The translations under genes were made by a program, and so were the position numbers. A stretch of 12,942 bases of DNA from Planctomycetaceae bacterium (lineage in GTDB: Bacteria; Planctomycetota; Planctomycetia; Pirellulales; Thermoguttaceae): contig JAITDV010000590.1 in the NCBI GenBank assembly GCA_031282385.1, forward strand, positions 1-12,942. The letters are read 5' to 3'. How positions within the stretch are numbered: the stretch's first letter is position 1; the number at the start of each line of letters is the position of its first letter. Below the pieces are notes generated by a model. The model saw nothing but the letters and a program-made list of their open reading frames with translations. It was not told where the DNA came from and did not search any database. Of this stretch, positions 1-8,059 are shown piece after piece.

Positions 1-1342
1 TACTGCCGTAGCTTTTCATTGCTGCAACTGCACTTTCTGCTCCTAAAATCTTGTACACACTTTCATCAAAATCTGCATACACAGCTCGGAATTGTTGTAA
101 CGATAATTCACTCAACGGAATCGCTTTATCCATTGCTATTCTTACTAGTTTTCCCACAATTTCATGCGCAGTCCGTTGTGGAACACCGCGTAAAATAAGA
201 AACTCCATCAATGTTGTTGCATCCAGATAGCCTTTGTCCAACTGCCCTTGAATTGATTCCCGATTCAACTTCGTTCCATCAACAAGCGGTACCGCTACCG
301 TTAATATTGACTTGATCGTGTCAAAAGAATCAAATATCGGTTGTTTGTCCTCTTGCAAATCACGATTGTACGCGAGCGGTAAACCTTTCGTCAAAACAAT
401 CAACGTCTGCAAATTACCAACAACTCTTGCCGTTTTGCCGCGAATCAATTCCAACACATCAGGATTAATTTTTTGCGGCATAATTGATGAACCTGTACAA
501 AACGCTTGCGGCAATTTGAGAAAATTAAATTCTGTCGTTGACCAAATTATCCACTCTTCAGCCAATGTACTCATGTGCAACGCAATTTGCACAAGACAAA
601 ACGCAACCTCCAAAACAAAATCACGATCACTGGAAACATCTATACTATTCGCCGCCGCCGAATCAAATTCCAAATACTCCGCCGTCTTGAAACGGTCTAT
701 TGGAATACTTGTTCCCGCTAACGCCGCCGCTCCAAGACCAAGAACTTTAACCCGCTTTTTACAATCCCTCAAACGCTCTCGATCTCGCTCAAACTTCTCA
801 CAATAAGCCAACCAGACATGAGACGCAAGAACAGGCTGCGCACGTTGTGTATGGGTATAAGCAGGCAAAATCACCTCAAAATCAGAATCACAACGACCAA
901 CAAAAGCACGCTGCAACTCAAATAAACCTAAATCCACCATATCTATCTCATCACAAACCCACAATCGTAAATCTGTTATCACTTGATCATTTCTGCTGCG
1001 GGCAGTGTGCAGCTTGCGACCAACATCGCCAATCTTTTTTATCAATGCACGCTCAATGTGCATGTGTATATCCTCATACTTAATCTGAAAACTGAATTGA
1101 CCGGATTCAATTTCATGTTTGATTTCAAGTAAGCCGCGTTCTATCGCCGTAAATTCTTCAGGCAACAATATACCAACATCACAAAGCATACGCGCATGCG
1201 CAATCGAACCGCGAATGTCAACTTCATAAAGCCGACGATCAAAACTAATACTCTCCGTAAATCTTTCTACACGCGAATCTGTATCCTCCGTAAACACAGC
1301 TCCCCACGCTTTGCTTGGGTCTTGGGCAATAATTTCTGACAT
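1..1342 (-). CDS. argH: Argininosuccinate lyase, 3' end cut by the window edge
   Basis: The enzyme splits argininosuccinate into arginine and fumarate, the last step of arginine biosynthesis, as a cytoplasmic homotetramer of the fumarase/aspartase superfamily. The reverse strand reads from ATG at 1342-1340 without a stop for 447 codons to base 1; the family is usually about 460 residues, so only the last 10-15 are missing. Visible signatures: HTARSRNDQ (112-120), YTHTQRAQP (162-170), SSDRDFVLE (237-245), the fumarate lyase signature GSSIMPQKINPD (284-295) with the catalytic serine, LPLAYNRDLQEDK (321-333), and the C-terminal KSYG. The signature lysine (K291) and asparagine (N293) are kept, but the usual second lysine of MPQKKNPD is isoleucine (I292). 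No Shine-Dalgarno is obvious before the start. Element A lies 24 bases upstream, so any promoter is inside or next to it. It is divergent from the autotransporter gene. Family assignment is very secure. Confidence 0.96.
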   Translation of the reverse strand, partial: MSEIIAQDPSKAWGAVFTEDTDSRVERFTESISFDRRLYEVDIRGSIAHARMLCDVGILLPEEFTAIERGLLEIKHEIESGQFSFQIKYEDIHMHIERALIKKIGDVGRKLHTARSRNDQVITDLRLWVCDEIDMVDLGLFELQRAFVGRCDSDFEVILPAYTHTQRAQPVLASHVWLAYCEKFERDRERLRDCKKRVKVLGLGAAALAGTSIPIDRFKTAEYLEFDSAAANSIDVSSDRDFVLEVAFCLVQIALHMSTLAEEWIIWSTTEFNFLKLPQAFCTGSSIMPQKINPDVLELIRGKTARVVGNLQTLIVLTKGLPLAYNRDLQEDKQPIFDSFDTIKSILTVAVPLVDGTKLNRESIQGQLDKGYLDATTLMEFLILRGVPQRTAHEIVGKLVRIAMDKAIPLSELSLQQFRAVYADFDESVYKILGAESAVAAMKSYGS

Positions 1343-1365
1343 AATCGTTATTGTTTTGTTAAAAT

Positions 1366-1479
1366 GTAACTATCCAGTTGTAATCAATAAACCACCCCTA
1401 ACCCATCCAAATGAGAAAAATTAAATTCCCCTCCTCTGGAGGGGCTAGGGGGATTCATTGATTACAACTGCATAGTTAC
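1366..1479. repeat. Palindromic MITE-like element A
   Basis: A 114-bp imperfect inverted repeat. The left arm starts GTAACTATCCAGTTGTAATC at 1366. The right arm, read on the other strand from 1479, is GTAACTATGCAGTTGTAATC. Pairing continues with a few mismatches for about 40 bases, through CCCCTA-type tracts. Inside the right arm is the small hairpin CCCCTCCTCTGGAGGGG (1428-1444), related to the core hairpin of the elements at 5990, 7685 and 9196. The outer ends are unlike the TAGACC ends of those three. It lies in the divergent gap between argH and the autotransporter gene, 24 bases from the argH start. The structure is seen directly; calling it a mobile element is inference, as no clear target duplication is visible. 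Confidence 0.8.
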
Positions 1480-1858
1480 GGTTTTCTTTTTTGGACTAAT
1501 GGTACAAAGGATACCATTTTTTTTATCTTGTCCAACTAATCTGCCTAATTTAACTTTTAATAATTGACAAAAGTAAAAATTATAATAACGCAGTAAAATC
1601 AAAGCACAATCGGCAGGTAGATAAAATTACATTAAATTTTAATCTTTTTGTTGAGAATTTATACCGAAAATATCGATAATAACTAATATTATTGTTTACA
1701 GAGATATTCTGTATTTGCCGATAATTCCTACAAAAATCCGCATTTTGTTATGAATCACACAATAAATTGGACTATGCGTTTTATTTTTGTAACCAACGAT
1801 GTAGAACCGGTAAAGCTAACATTCGAATAGAAATCTCAAGCGTAAGACCGCGTAAACT
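1480..1858. other. AT-rich leader upstream of the autotransporter gene
   Basis: About 380 bases without a credible ORF, very rich in A and T (for example around 1530-1720), between element A and the autotransporter start. It should hold the promoter for the gene at 1859. A weak sigma70-like pair can be read (TTGTTG near 1649, TATCGA 17 bases further), but each box matches only about three of six consensus positions, so no promoter is called. No riboswitch, tRNA or strong hairpin was recognised. Confidence 0.5.
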
Positions 1859-4800
1859 ATGAAAAATAGCGCAACAAGGCAAAACTACGACCCAAGTCGA
1901 TTTGAACGGAAAGAAGAGCAATCGCTAACTCTACCGATTATTGGCTTACGAAAAAAATGCGCACTGATTTTCTTTACTATTCTGATTCTGATAGGTTCTG
2001 TTTTTCATTCGGCACAAAATAAATCTTTTGCTCAAACCGAAAATAATGACAAACCGACCGCAATAGATATAAAAGTAAATGATAAAACTGTTATTCGTCT
2101 TAAGTTCAGTGCGGATATTACTACCGAACAACAACAAGCAATCACCGATGCCGCACAATATTGGGTAAGCATTACAAAACCTACAGTTACAGGAAGTCCT
2201 GCGATATTTGAAGTCGTTACATCTGATGATCTTGAACAGAATGCGGCTGCCGTTTCGCTTACAAACGACGACTCCAGTTCTTCAGGTTATGTTACTGGCG
2301 TACAATCTATTCTTGCCGACAATAAATATGTTTCTGTTGTTGTACTCGGAGACGATGGTAAATACCGTTATCCTACACCAGAGGAGATTGCAGATGGCAA
2401 AGGCGCGCATGCTCAAATTTTGATTGGTACTGGTTGGCAAACTACAACAGAAAAATCACAATCAGGCGCAATCAATAATAATTTATTGCCTGTTATTATT
2501 CACGAATTGGGACACGTATTCGGGATGACGACAAATATTGTTGAAAAAAACGGTATATGGAAATTTGATAAATTGACTCGTTGGGATGAGTTATTACGTG
2601 ATAACAACGGTTTAAAGCCTACTTTGTCCAAGATTATTGGACACAATACTGGCCAAATCAAAACAATATTTGAGTTAGGCGATCCGGATTCCTCGGTGAA
2701 TCCTAGTCATCCTAAGTTTGCCGGTGAAAACGCGATTAATGTCTGGTATGACAACAACAAAACTCTTATAAATGAAGCGGGCAAAACCGGCGGTGTTCCG
2801 GTTACAGGTTACACGGTTATTGAGGATGAAGATGGCAAAGCTATGTGGGGAATTGACGAAAGCGGTTCGCTTTCTCATCTTGATACTTGGAATTCTCTTT
2901 TAAGTTGGCAGGATTTCAGAACTTATCAGGGGTTGATTGAAGTTGAGATGGCGGTGTTCAAAGACCTCGGTTATGACAACATTCAAACCCGCGATTTCTT
3001 CGGTCAATCTTTCTATGTCAACGGTGGCGGCGAACACGGATTGACGTCACAACAACAAATTGCCGGACGTGGTTTTGGCAAATGGAATGCAGATACAGAA
3101 AGTTACGATATTAATATTGCCAATGACGGTATGTTTGGGATTGGCGTGCATTTATTCGGCAGCAATTTGAATATTTTGCAGAAAGGAGTTATCAATGCCG
3201 GAGGAGAAGGAAGTGCAGGGATTCGGGTTGACGGAATTGGTAATCTCTTGACAACTGATACGGATTCAGTGATCAAGATGAGCAATGACAATGGAATTGG
3301 TTTGCTTGTGGCTTATGGCAAGGAGCATGTTGTGGTTCATCGCGGTTCGATTTTGGCTTATGCGGAAACGTATGGTGTTACTCAAGCTACTGAGATAAAA
3401 AATGGAATTGCGGCTAGTTTTGATTTTGGGTTACAATTATTTGTGAGTGAGGAGGATGTTGTCAGTGGTAATACGTCGAGTTATTTGAAGTCGTATTATG
3501 TTGATCCGGCAACAGGCAAAAAATTAAGCGCAACTAATGGTCCTCTTGTACGCAGATTTGATGTTACGGGAAAATTATTTGGATCGCGGGCGTCAATTTA
3601 TATTGGCAAGACAGCGCATGTTGACCAAATAAATTTAATGAGCGGAGTTGATATTGCCGGTAACATAATTTCGGAATACAAAAGCGGCAATCGCGGAACA
3701 TCGTTGACTTTTGGACTTTTACCTGACGACAACGGACAAGCACCGGAGTTACCCGACAGTTCTTTCAGATTTGTTTTGCAGGATCACATCAACTATGATA
3801 AAAATCTTATTGTTCCGACGGACGGTTATTTTGATATTGGAATTTACGGCGGAACAACTAATTTTAGCAGTATCCGTGTAAGCTCGCGAAATTTCAATAT
3901 CGGTAAAGATGCAACATTGCTGCTAGGATCAATTCCGACGGAGGTAAAAGTTCCTTACACGCGGATAACTTCGTCAAGTTTGATCGCAAATGAGGGCATA
4001 CTTGCGGGAATGGGGGAAATGAGAGTTGGCGAGTGGAATTTCGATGGTTACGACCAAACAAACAACAACACAGAAACCGAAAATAGTACAGACGCAATGT
4101 CGGGTTGGTCGGATGAGAAAATTGCGTTCTGGAAATATAATATTCAAAAAGGCGCCGATGAATACGAGAAATATTTTACTGCATCGAATTGGTTCACGAA
4201 TCAAGGGACAATTTCACCCGGTAGAATTGACAATTCAATTACCGATGGCAATGTTGGGCAAAATACTGTTGGGCAAATTGATATTCATGGCAGTTTGATG
4301 TTGACTGAAGATAGCACGTACAATCTTACAATTAACAGTATTCCGAAAGATTCGTCTGTAGGGAAATGGAGCGAAGACTGCGACGCAATTTGGGTTTCAG
4401 GTTCAACTGTAATGGGCGGCAAGTTGTGTGTATTTTTGACGGACAATTGTAAGGGCGAGTTGACAGAATTATTGCAAAAGTCTGAAAATGATGATCCGAT
4501 TACTTATCAAATTATTCGTTCAAGATCGTTTTCGAATTCAAATGTGGCGAAATTTACGGAGTTGGAATTTGGCAATGCTTTTTCGGACGTGAAAATCAGC
4601 AATGTTTATGTCAATCCGTATGATAGTACGGTTGCGCAAATTACATTTTTTCCTAATTCGCATTATTTTGAGGACAAGGGTAACTCGTGGAATACGCGGA
4701 GTGTTGGGCGGGCGATAGACAATGAAACTTGGAATGTGCCGGAGTTAGCGTTTTCGTTGTTGGGGTCGAAAGATGATCCGGCGACTTTGAATGATGTTTT

Positions 4801-5887
4801 GCATCAGATTGCGACGGATATTCGGGCGAATTCGATTATGTCGGGAGTATTGAATCCGAGCCGTGCGCTTTTTCCGCGTATTGGTTGGGGCAACGGTCAA
4901 ATGGCGTCGGGTGAACGCGGACGTATTAACTGGGAAATAAACCGTGAGCGGACTATTATGAATCAATTTGACCAATTACGAGGACAAGCTCCACAACGTT
5001 TACGCAATGGAAGTTTATGGTTTGATTATATCGGTCAATCAATTAGTTCGCCGTCGGACGGCAATTCAAGTGCGTATAGTACTTATGTAAACGGAGGAAT
5101 TATTGGAGGTGAGTGGAATATTACGCAACATTCTGCAATTGGGTTAGTGCTTGGTTACGGCAACGGAGCGACAAAAAGCGGAAGTAATAAAGTAAGAGTG
5201 AATGATTATTTTGGCGGAATTTATTTTGTTGCAACTCCGTTCAATCAGTATGAGTTTAAAGCTTATGTAGGTTTGGGCAGGCAAGAATATACAATGCATC
5301 ATACAATTTATAATTCGTCGTTGAAGGACAGCAACACTGGTCAAATAATTGGTATTTTTGATCGTTATTACGGCAGAACTGACGGGACAACAATTACCAC
5401 GAGTTATGAACTTACGCGACCGATAATGATAACGGAAAGATTTATTGTCAGACCAACTTTCGGCGTAGATTCGCAACACGCTTGGCAAGACGGTTTTTCT
5501 GAAGAAGTACTGTCGTCAACAAACAATGGTCTTTATGCACTTACGTTTGATGATATGTATTTGAATCACAACATGGTGCGTTTAGGTATCAATTCCGAGT
5601 CGATTGGACCGCGTGGCAGTTTGTGGTTGCGCGGTTTTTACAATTTCAATTTCGGCGGAAACGGTTTCCCAACTTCAAGGGCAAGGTTTACACAAGGCGG
5701 AAACAAATTTGATGTGCGGGGAGCTGATATCGGTTGGGATGCGATTAATTTGGGTGTAGGTTTTCATTTATGGATCAACGCCGATCATTCCGCATCTTTC
5801 ATCACAGATGTCAACACCGACATTTTCATAGGCAACAGCGGGGCAAGCGCTTTTGGATTACGTCTTGGAATATTGCATAATTTCTAA
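1859..5887 (+). CDS. Autotransporter with N-terminal metzincin-like protease domain
   Basis: A predicted type V secreted surface protein of 1342 residues. A charged N-extension of about 30 residues precedes a hydrophobic signal segment (34-49); a likely cleavage site follows A58 (KSFA-QT). Residues about 65-375 look like a zinc metalloprotease: HELGHVFG at 215-222, and after a long insert SHLD with H340, a plausible third zinc ligand, followed by a segment ending KDLGYDN. Residues about 380-1000 form a passenger rich in short G/N/D-containing strands (GVHLFGSNLNI, GIRVDGIGN, DFGLQLF, INLMSGVDIAGNI), typical of beta-helix autotransporter passengers. From about G1051 (GSLWFDYIG) to the end is an autotransporter beta-barrel with alternating strands and terminal phenylalanine (GLRLGILHNF). 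Similar protease-plus-passenger proteins are, from memory, found in gut Synergistota, Desulfovibrionaceae and Planctomycetota. No Shine-Dalgarno is visible; this is the only ATG before the signal segment. Barrel and secretion calls are firm; protease activity is inferred. Confidence 0.88.
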   Translation: MKNSATRQNYDPSRFERKEEQSLTLPIIGLRKKCALIFFTILILIGSVFHSAQNKSFAQTENNDKPTAIDIKVNDKTVIRLKFSADITTEQQQAITDAAQYWVSITKPTVTGSPAIFEVVTSDDLEQNAAAVSLTNDDSSSSGYVTGVQSILADNKYVSVVVLGDDGKYRYPTPEEIADGKGAHAQILIGTGWQTTTEKSQSGAINNNLLPVIIHELGHVFGMTTNIVEKNGIWKFDKLTRWDELLRDNNGLKPTLSKIIGHNTGQIKTIFELGDPDSSVNPSHPKFAGENAINVWYDNNKTLINEAGKTGGVPVTGYTVIEDEDGKAMWGIDESGSLSHLDTWNSLLSWQDFRTYQGLIEVEMAVFKDLGYDNIQTRDFFGQSFYVNGGGEHGLTSQQQIAGRGFGKWNADTESYDINIANDGMFGIGVHLFGSNLNILQKGVINAGGEGSAGIRVDGIGNLLTTDTDSVIKMSNDNGIGLLVAYGKEHVVVHRGSILAYAETYGVTQATEIKNGIAASFDFGLQLFVSEEDVVSGNTSSYLKSYYVDPATGKKLSATNGPLVRRFDVTGKLFGSRASIYIGKTAHVDQINLMSGVDIAGNIISEYKSGNRGTSLTFGLLPDDNGQAPELPDSSFRFVLQDHINYDKNLIVPTDGYFDIGIYGGTTNFSSIRVSSRNFNIGKDATLLLGSIPTEVKVPYTRITSSSLIANEGILAGMGEMRVGEWNFDGYDQTNNNTETENSTDAMSGWSDEKIAFWKYNIQKGADEYEKYFTASNWFTNQGTISPGRIDNSITDGNVGQNTVGQIDIHGSLMLTEDSTYNLTINSIPKDSSVGKWSEDCDAIWVSGSTVMGGKLCVFLTDNCKGELTELLQKSENDDPITYQIIRSRSFSNSNVAKFTELEFGNAFSDVKISNVYVNPYDSTVAQITFFPNSHYFEDKGNSWNTRSVGRAIDNETWNVPELAFSLLGSKDDPATLNDVLHQIATDIRANSIMSGVLNPSRALFPRIGWGNGQMASGERGRINWEINRERTIMNQFDQLRGQAPQRLRNGSLWFDYIGQSISSPSDGNSSAYSTYVNGGIIGGEWNITQHSAIGLVLGYGNGATKSGSNKVRVNDYFGGIYFVATPFNQYEFKAYVGLGRQEYTMHHTIYNSSLKDSNTGQIIGIFDRYYGRTDGTTITTSYELTRPIMITERFIVRPTFGVDSQHAWQDGFSEEVLSSTNNGLYALTFDDMYLNHNMVRLGINSESIGPRGSLWLRGFYNFNFGGNGFPTSRARFTQGGNKFDVRGADIGWDAINLGVGFHLWINADHSASFITDVNTDIFIGNSGASAFGLRLGILHNF

Positions 5888-5989
5888 TGAAAACGTAAAT
5901 ATTCCGTCGTAGAATTCAATTGTTCATGAAAAAGGAAAAAAGTTTACAGGGAATAGAAACAAAGCAGACGAAAACGCAATACTCTAAAA

Positions 5990-6106
5990 TAGACCTTTTC
6001 GCTAACTCCTCCGAGACCACCCCTGACCCCTCCGAAGGAGGGGAATTATTCGCCTCACTCGGAGGAGTATTCTTATTCCCCTCCTTCGGAGGGGGTAGGG
6101 GTGGTT
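5990..6106. repeat. Palindromic element B, truncated TAGACC-type MITE
   Basis: This starts with TAGACCTTTTCGCTAAC, the same end as the elements at 7685 and 9196, then runs straight into TCCTCCGAGACCACCCCTGA. Compared with the element at 7685, the roughly 34 bases between two TAAC copies are missing, as expected from a deletion between short direct repeats. Two core hairpins follow: CCCCTCCGAAGGAGGGG (6027-6043) and CCCCTCCTTCGGAGGGG (6078-6094). It ends at GGGGTGGTT without the GGTCTA right end, so it is a one-ended derivative. It sits between convergent genes ending at 5887 and 6195, where its GC-rich hairpins could stop transcription from both sides; that role is inferred. Confidence 0.85.
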
Positions 6107-6194
6107 AAAAACATGACCGTTTTAATTAGTTACTACGCTACGCTGCTTTCCCGCCTGCCATAAATTTTGCCGCGTAGAGTTGCCGGCTGAATAG

Positions 6195-7601
6195 TTATTT
6201 TTTTTGTAATTCTTTTTCAATAACTCTGACGGATTCCCATTTTTTGCTACAGAAGCGTAACATAAAACAGACAAAATATACGAAAACTCCCAAAGTCAAA
6301 ATCAGCCAACACCACATTAAACCAAAACCAAAAAAATGAATCCCCATAATACAAAAAATAGGTAAAAGAGGCGCATAAGTAAATACAACTCGCATCACAA
6401 ATATTGTGTCTCCCGCGCCGCGTAACGCTGAACTGGCAATAAACGCACATGCATCAAAGAAAATATAAACCGCAATAAAACGCAACAAAATAACCGTTAA
6501 ACCACGAATCGCCTCAAACTCATCCGCATCCGAAAATATCGCAAACGCCGATAACAATAAATCCGGCACCACAAGAAACAAAATCGCAAAAAATCCCGTG
6601 TAAATACTACCAATAACAAATGCGGTATTTGTTGCACGATTTGCTAAATCAGGACGGTTGTTGCCCAACTGATTGCCGACCATTGACGTTACCACGATAC
6701 CAATACCAGTCAACGGAATAAATGTCAACGAATTCATTGTAAACGCAATTGTTGTCGCATTTCTTGCCGCCTCACCCAAACAGCCAATTATCAGAATAAA
6801 CAACGTAAATGTTGCCGTATCAATAAAAGTATAAGAACTACTCGGCATGCCATAATACAAAAGCCGTCCCATTAACCTGAAATCCGGTTTCATTCCTTTC
6901 AAGATATTGTAACGTTTTTCTTTCATGTCTGTCAAAAATATTAACGTAACATAAATTATCAAACGTACCCATTGGGAAATCATTGTCGCAATCGCAGCTC
7001 CAAGAAGACCGTTTTCTTGAAAACCGCACTTGCCGAAAATCATACAGTAATCGAGAAAAATATTTAACACTACACAAAATAAATTATTGTACATCTCAAT
7101 CTGCATTTTGCCGCGTCCGCGAAAAAACGCCGCCGCTGCTTCTCCGCTTATTGTTGCGGCGCATCCTAAAAGTATGTAGTGGAAATACAAACTCTCTAAC
7201 TTAATAAGATTCTCTCCATGCCTAAATAAAACAAAAAGCTGAATCAAATACGGCTCAATAAAAAATAAAACCGGCATAACCATAATCCCAATCCATATTC
7301 CTTGCCAGACAATTGCCCCAATCCGTTGGTTATTACCGCTGCCGTAATACTGGGCAACAAACGTCGTTACAAACGTCGTTACCGCAAACGGTATTGAAAT
7401 CGCCGACCAAAATAACATTATTCCTTGCATCGACGCTGTCATTGAATCCGGATCGTACCACATCAGAAACATACGGTCAGTAAAATTCATAAGCGAAATA
7501 GAACCGCTTGAAATAATCAACGGTATCGCTTGACGCAAAACATCAAATCCGCCGCAAGAACGCGACCACCAAGACTCTGATTTCCGATCCAAAATATCCA
7601 T
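6195..7601 (-). CDS. MATE-family efflux transporter
   Basis: A 468-residue inner-membrane exporter of the multidrug and toxic compound extrusion family, which extrudes cationic drugs or metabolites in exchange for sodium or protons. Length fits the family (about 450-480). The sequence has roughly twelve hydrophobic helices in two homologous halves. The N-half begins SWWSRSCGGFDVLRQAIPLI and continues through the DRMFLMWY segment and FVTTFVAQYYGSG. The C-half contains FIDTATFTLFILIIGCLGEAARNATTIAF and VTSMVGNQLGNNRPDLANRA, the half-repeat motif typical of MATE proteins. The N-terminal wording matches planctomycete MATE proteins as I remember them. Substrate cannot be told from sequence. The start is the ATG at 7601, with no clear Shine-Dalgarno. 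It converges on the autotransporter gene; upstream lies element C, so any shared transcript with the phosphodiesterase gene on the same strand would have to cross that palindrome. Confidence 0.93.
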   Translation of the reverse strand: MDILDRKSESWWSRSCGGFDVLRQAIPLIISSGSISLMNFTDRMFLMWYDPDSMTASMQGIMLFWSAISIPFAVTTFVTTFVAQYYGSGNNQRIGAIVWQGIWIGIMVMPVLFFIEPYLIQLFVLFRHGENLIKLESLYFHYILLGCAATISGEAAAAFFRGRGKMQIEMYNNLFCVVLNIFLDYCMIFGKCGFQENGLLGAAIATMISQWVRLIIYVTLIFLTDMKEKRYNILKGMKPDFRLMGRLLYYGMPSSSYTFIDTATFTLFILIIGCLGEAARNATTIAFTMNSLTFIPLTGIGIVVTSMVGNQLGNNRPDLANRATNTAFVIGSIYTGFFAILFLVVPDLLLSAFAIFSDADEFEAIRGLTVILLRFIAVYIFFDACAFIASSALRGAGDTIFVMRVVFTYAPLLPIFCIMGIHFFGFGLMWCWLILTLGVFVYFVCFMLRFCSKKWESVRVIEKELQKK

Positions 7602-7684
7602 CCAACCGTAAAAGATAATTCTTGTACATTCTTTCGTTACGAATTATTCATTTAATCTGCATAATTTTTGTAACGATTATATAT

Positions 7685-7864
7685 TAGACCTTTTCTCTAA
7701 CCTAAAAATACATCAACGCAACAAAAAACCGCCTTTAACTCCTCCGAGACCACCTCTAACCCCTCCGAAGGAGGGGAATAAGAAGATGCCTCCGAAGGAG
7801 GCGAATTATTCCCCACCTTCGGAGGGGTCAGGGGTGGTCTCCTACAGGTTAGCGAAAAGGTCTA
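7685..7864. mobile_element. MITE-like element C with TAGACC ends
   Basis: A 180-bp non-coding element. The left end, TAGACCTTTTCTCTAACCT, pairs with the right end, AGGTTAGCGAAAAGGTCTA, with one or two mismatches. If the mobile unit is GACC...GGTC, both sides carry TA, the duplication left by Tc1/mariner and IS630-type transposases. Inside are three small hairpins: CCCCTCCGAAGGAGGGG (7760-7776), GCCTCCGAAGGAGGC (7788-7802) and CCCCACCTTCGGAGGGG (7811-7827), flanked by GAGACCACC and its complement GGTGGTCTC. No coding capacity is present, so movement would need a transposase supplied elsewhere. It is close in sequence to the element at 9196-9390. Confidence 0.87.
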
Positions 7865-7874
7865 CTGTTCGTAA

Positions 7875-7967
7875 TATAAATTGCGTGTCTCAGGAGCGTA
7901 AAAGCCTGCTTTCCGATAAGTAAGCAGGCGGCGGTAAACAAAAATTCAAGTGTGAACCAGTTTAAAA
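7875..7967 (+). repeat. 93-bp repeat, left copy
   Basis: It starts TATAAATTGCG ten bases after element C and ends near GTGAACCAGTTTAAAA. It is repeated in inverted orientation at 9101-9194 with about 80 percent identity by eye, including the shared block GCTTTCCGATA and GGCGGCGGT. It contains a clean hairpin: GCCTGCTT pairs with AAGCAGGC across a ten-base loop (7904-7929). It lies downstream of the phosphodiesterase stop at 8060, so the hairpin might also end that transcript, but no U-tract supports this. Confidence 0.8.
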
Positions 7968-8059
7968 GACCGCCCAAACTTGAAATTTTGATAATTACTT
8001 TTTTTATATTTTTGTGTTTCCGAATTCTGATATGCGTTTTGTGTATTGGTTTGAATTGT

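Noticed and set aside
312..1083. Two plus-strand ORFs of 164 and 78 codons
   Set aside because: They lie opposite argH, whose reading frame shows full family motifs; their translations have no recognisable domain.
2201..2423. Other-frame ORFs inside the autotransporter and RND genes
   Set aside because: They are short, overlap clearly coding frames and show no domain or start context.
5920..6108. 62-codon ORF on the plus strand
   Set aside because: Its second half is read through palindromic element B (ending PSFGGGRGG), so it is a translation of repeat DNA, not a gene.
6120..6194. Possible third or fourth copy of the 93-bp repeat downstream of the MATE gene
   Set aside because: Only a short string (CTGCTTTCC) and some GC-rich bits match; order and spacing differ, so similarity is not convincing.
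7740..7830. Repeated CTCCGAAGGAGG units as a possible CRISPR array
   Set aside because: The units are unevenly spaced self-complementary hairpins inside one MITE-like element, with no regular spacers and no cas genes.
7852..7880. Promoter formed by the right end of element C plus TATAAA
   Set aside because: TATAAA is a fair -10 box and occurs at the same distance after element D, but no -35-like hexamer is found at the right spacing in either copy.
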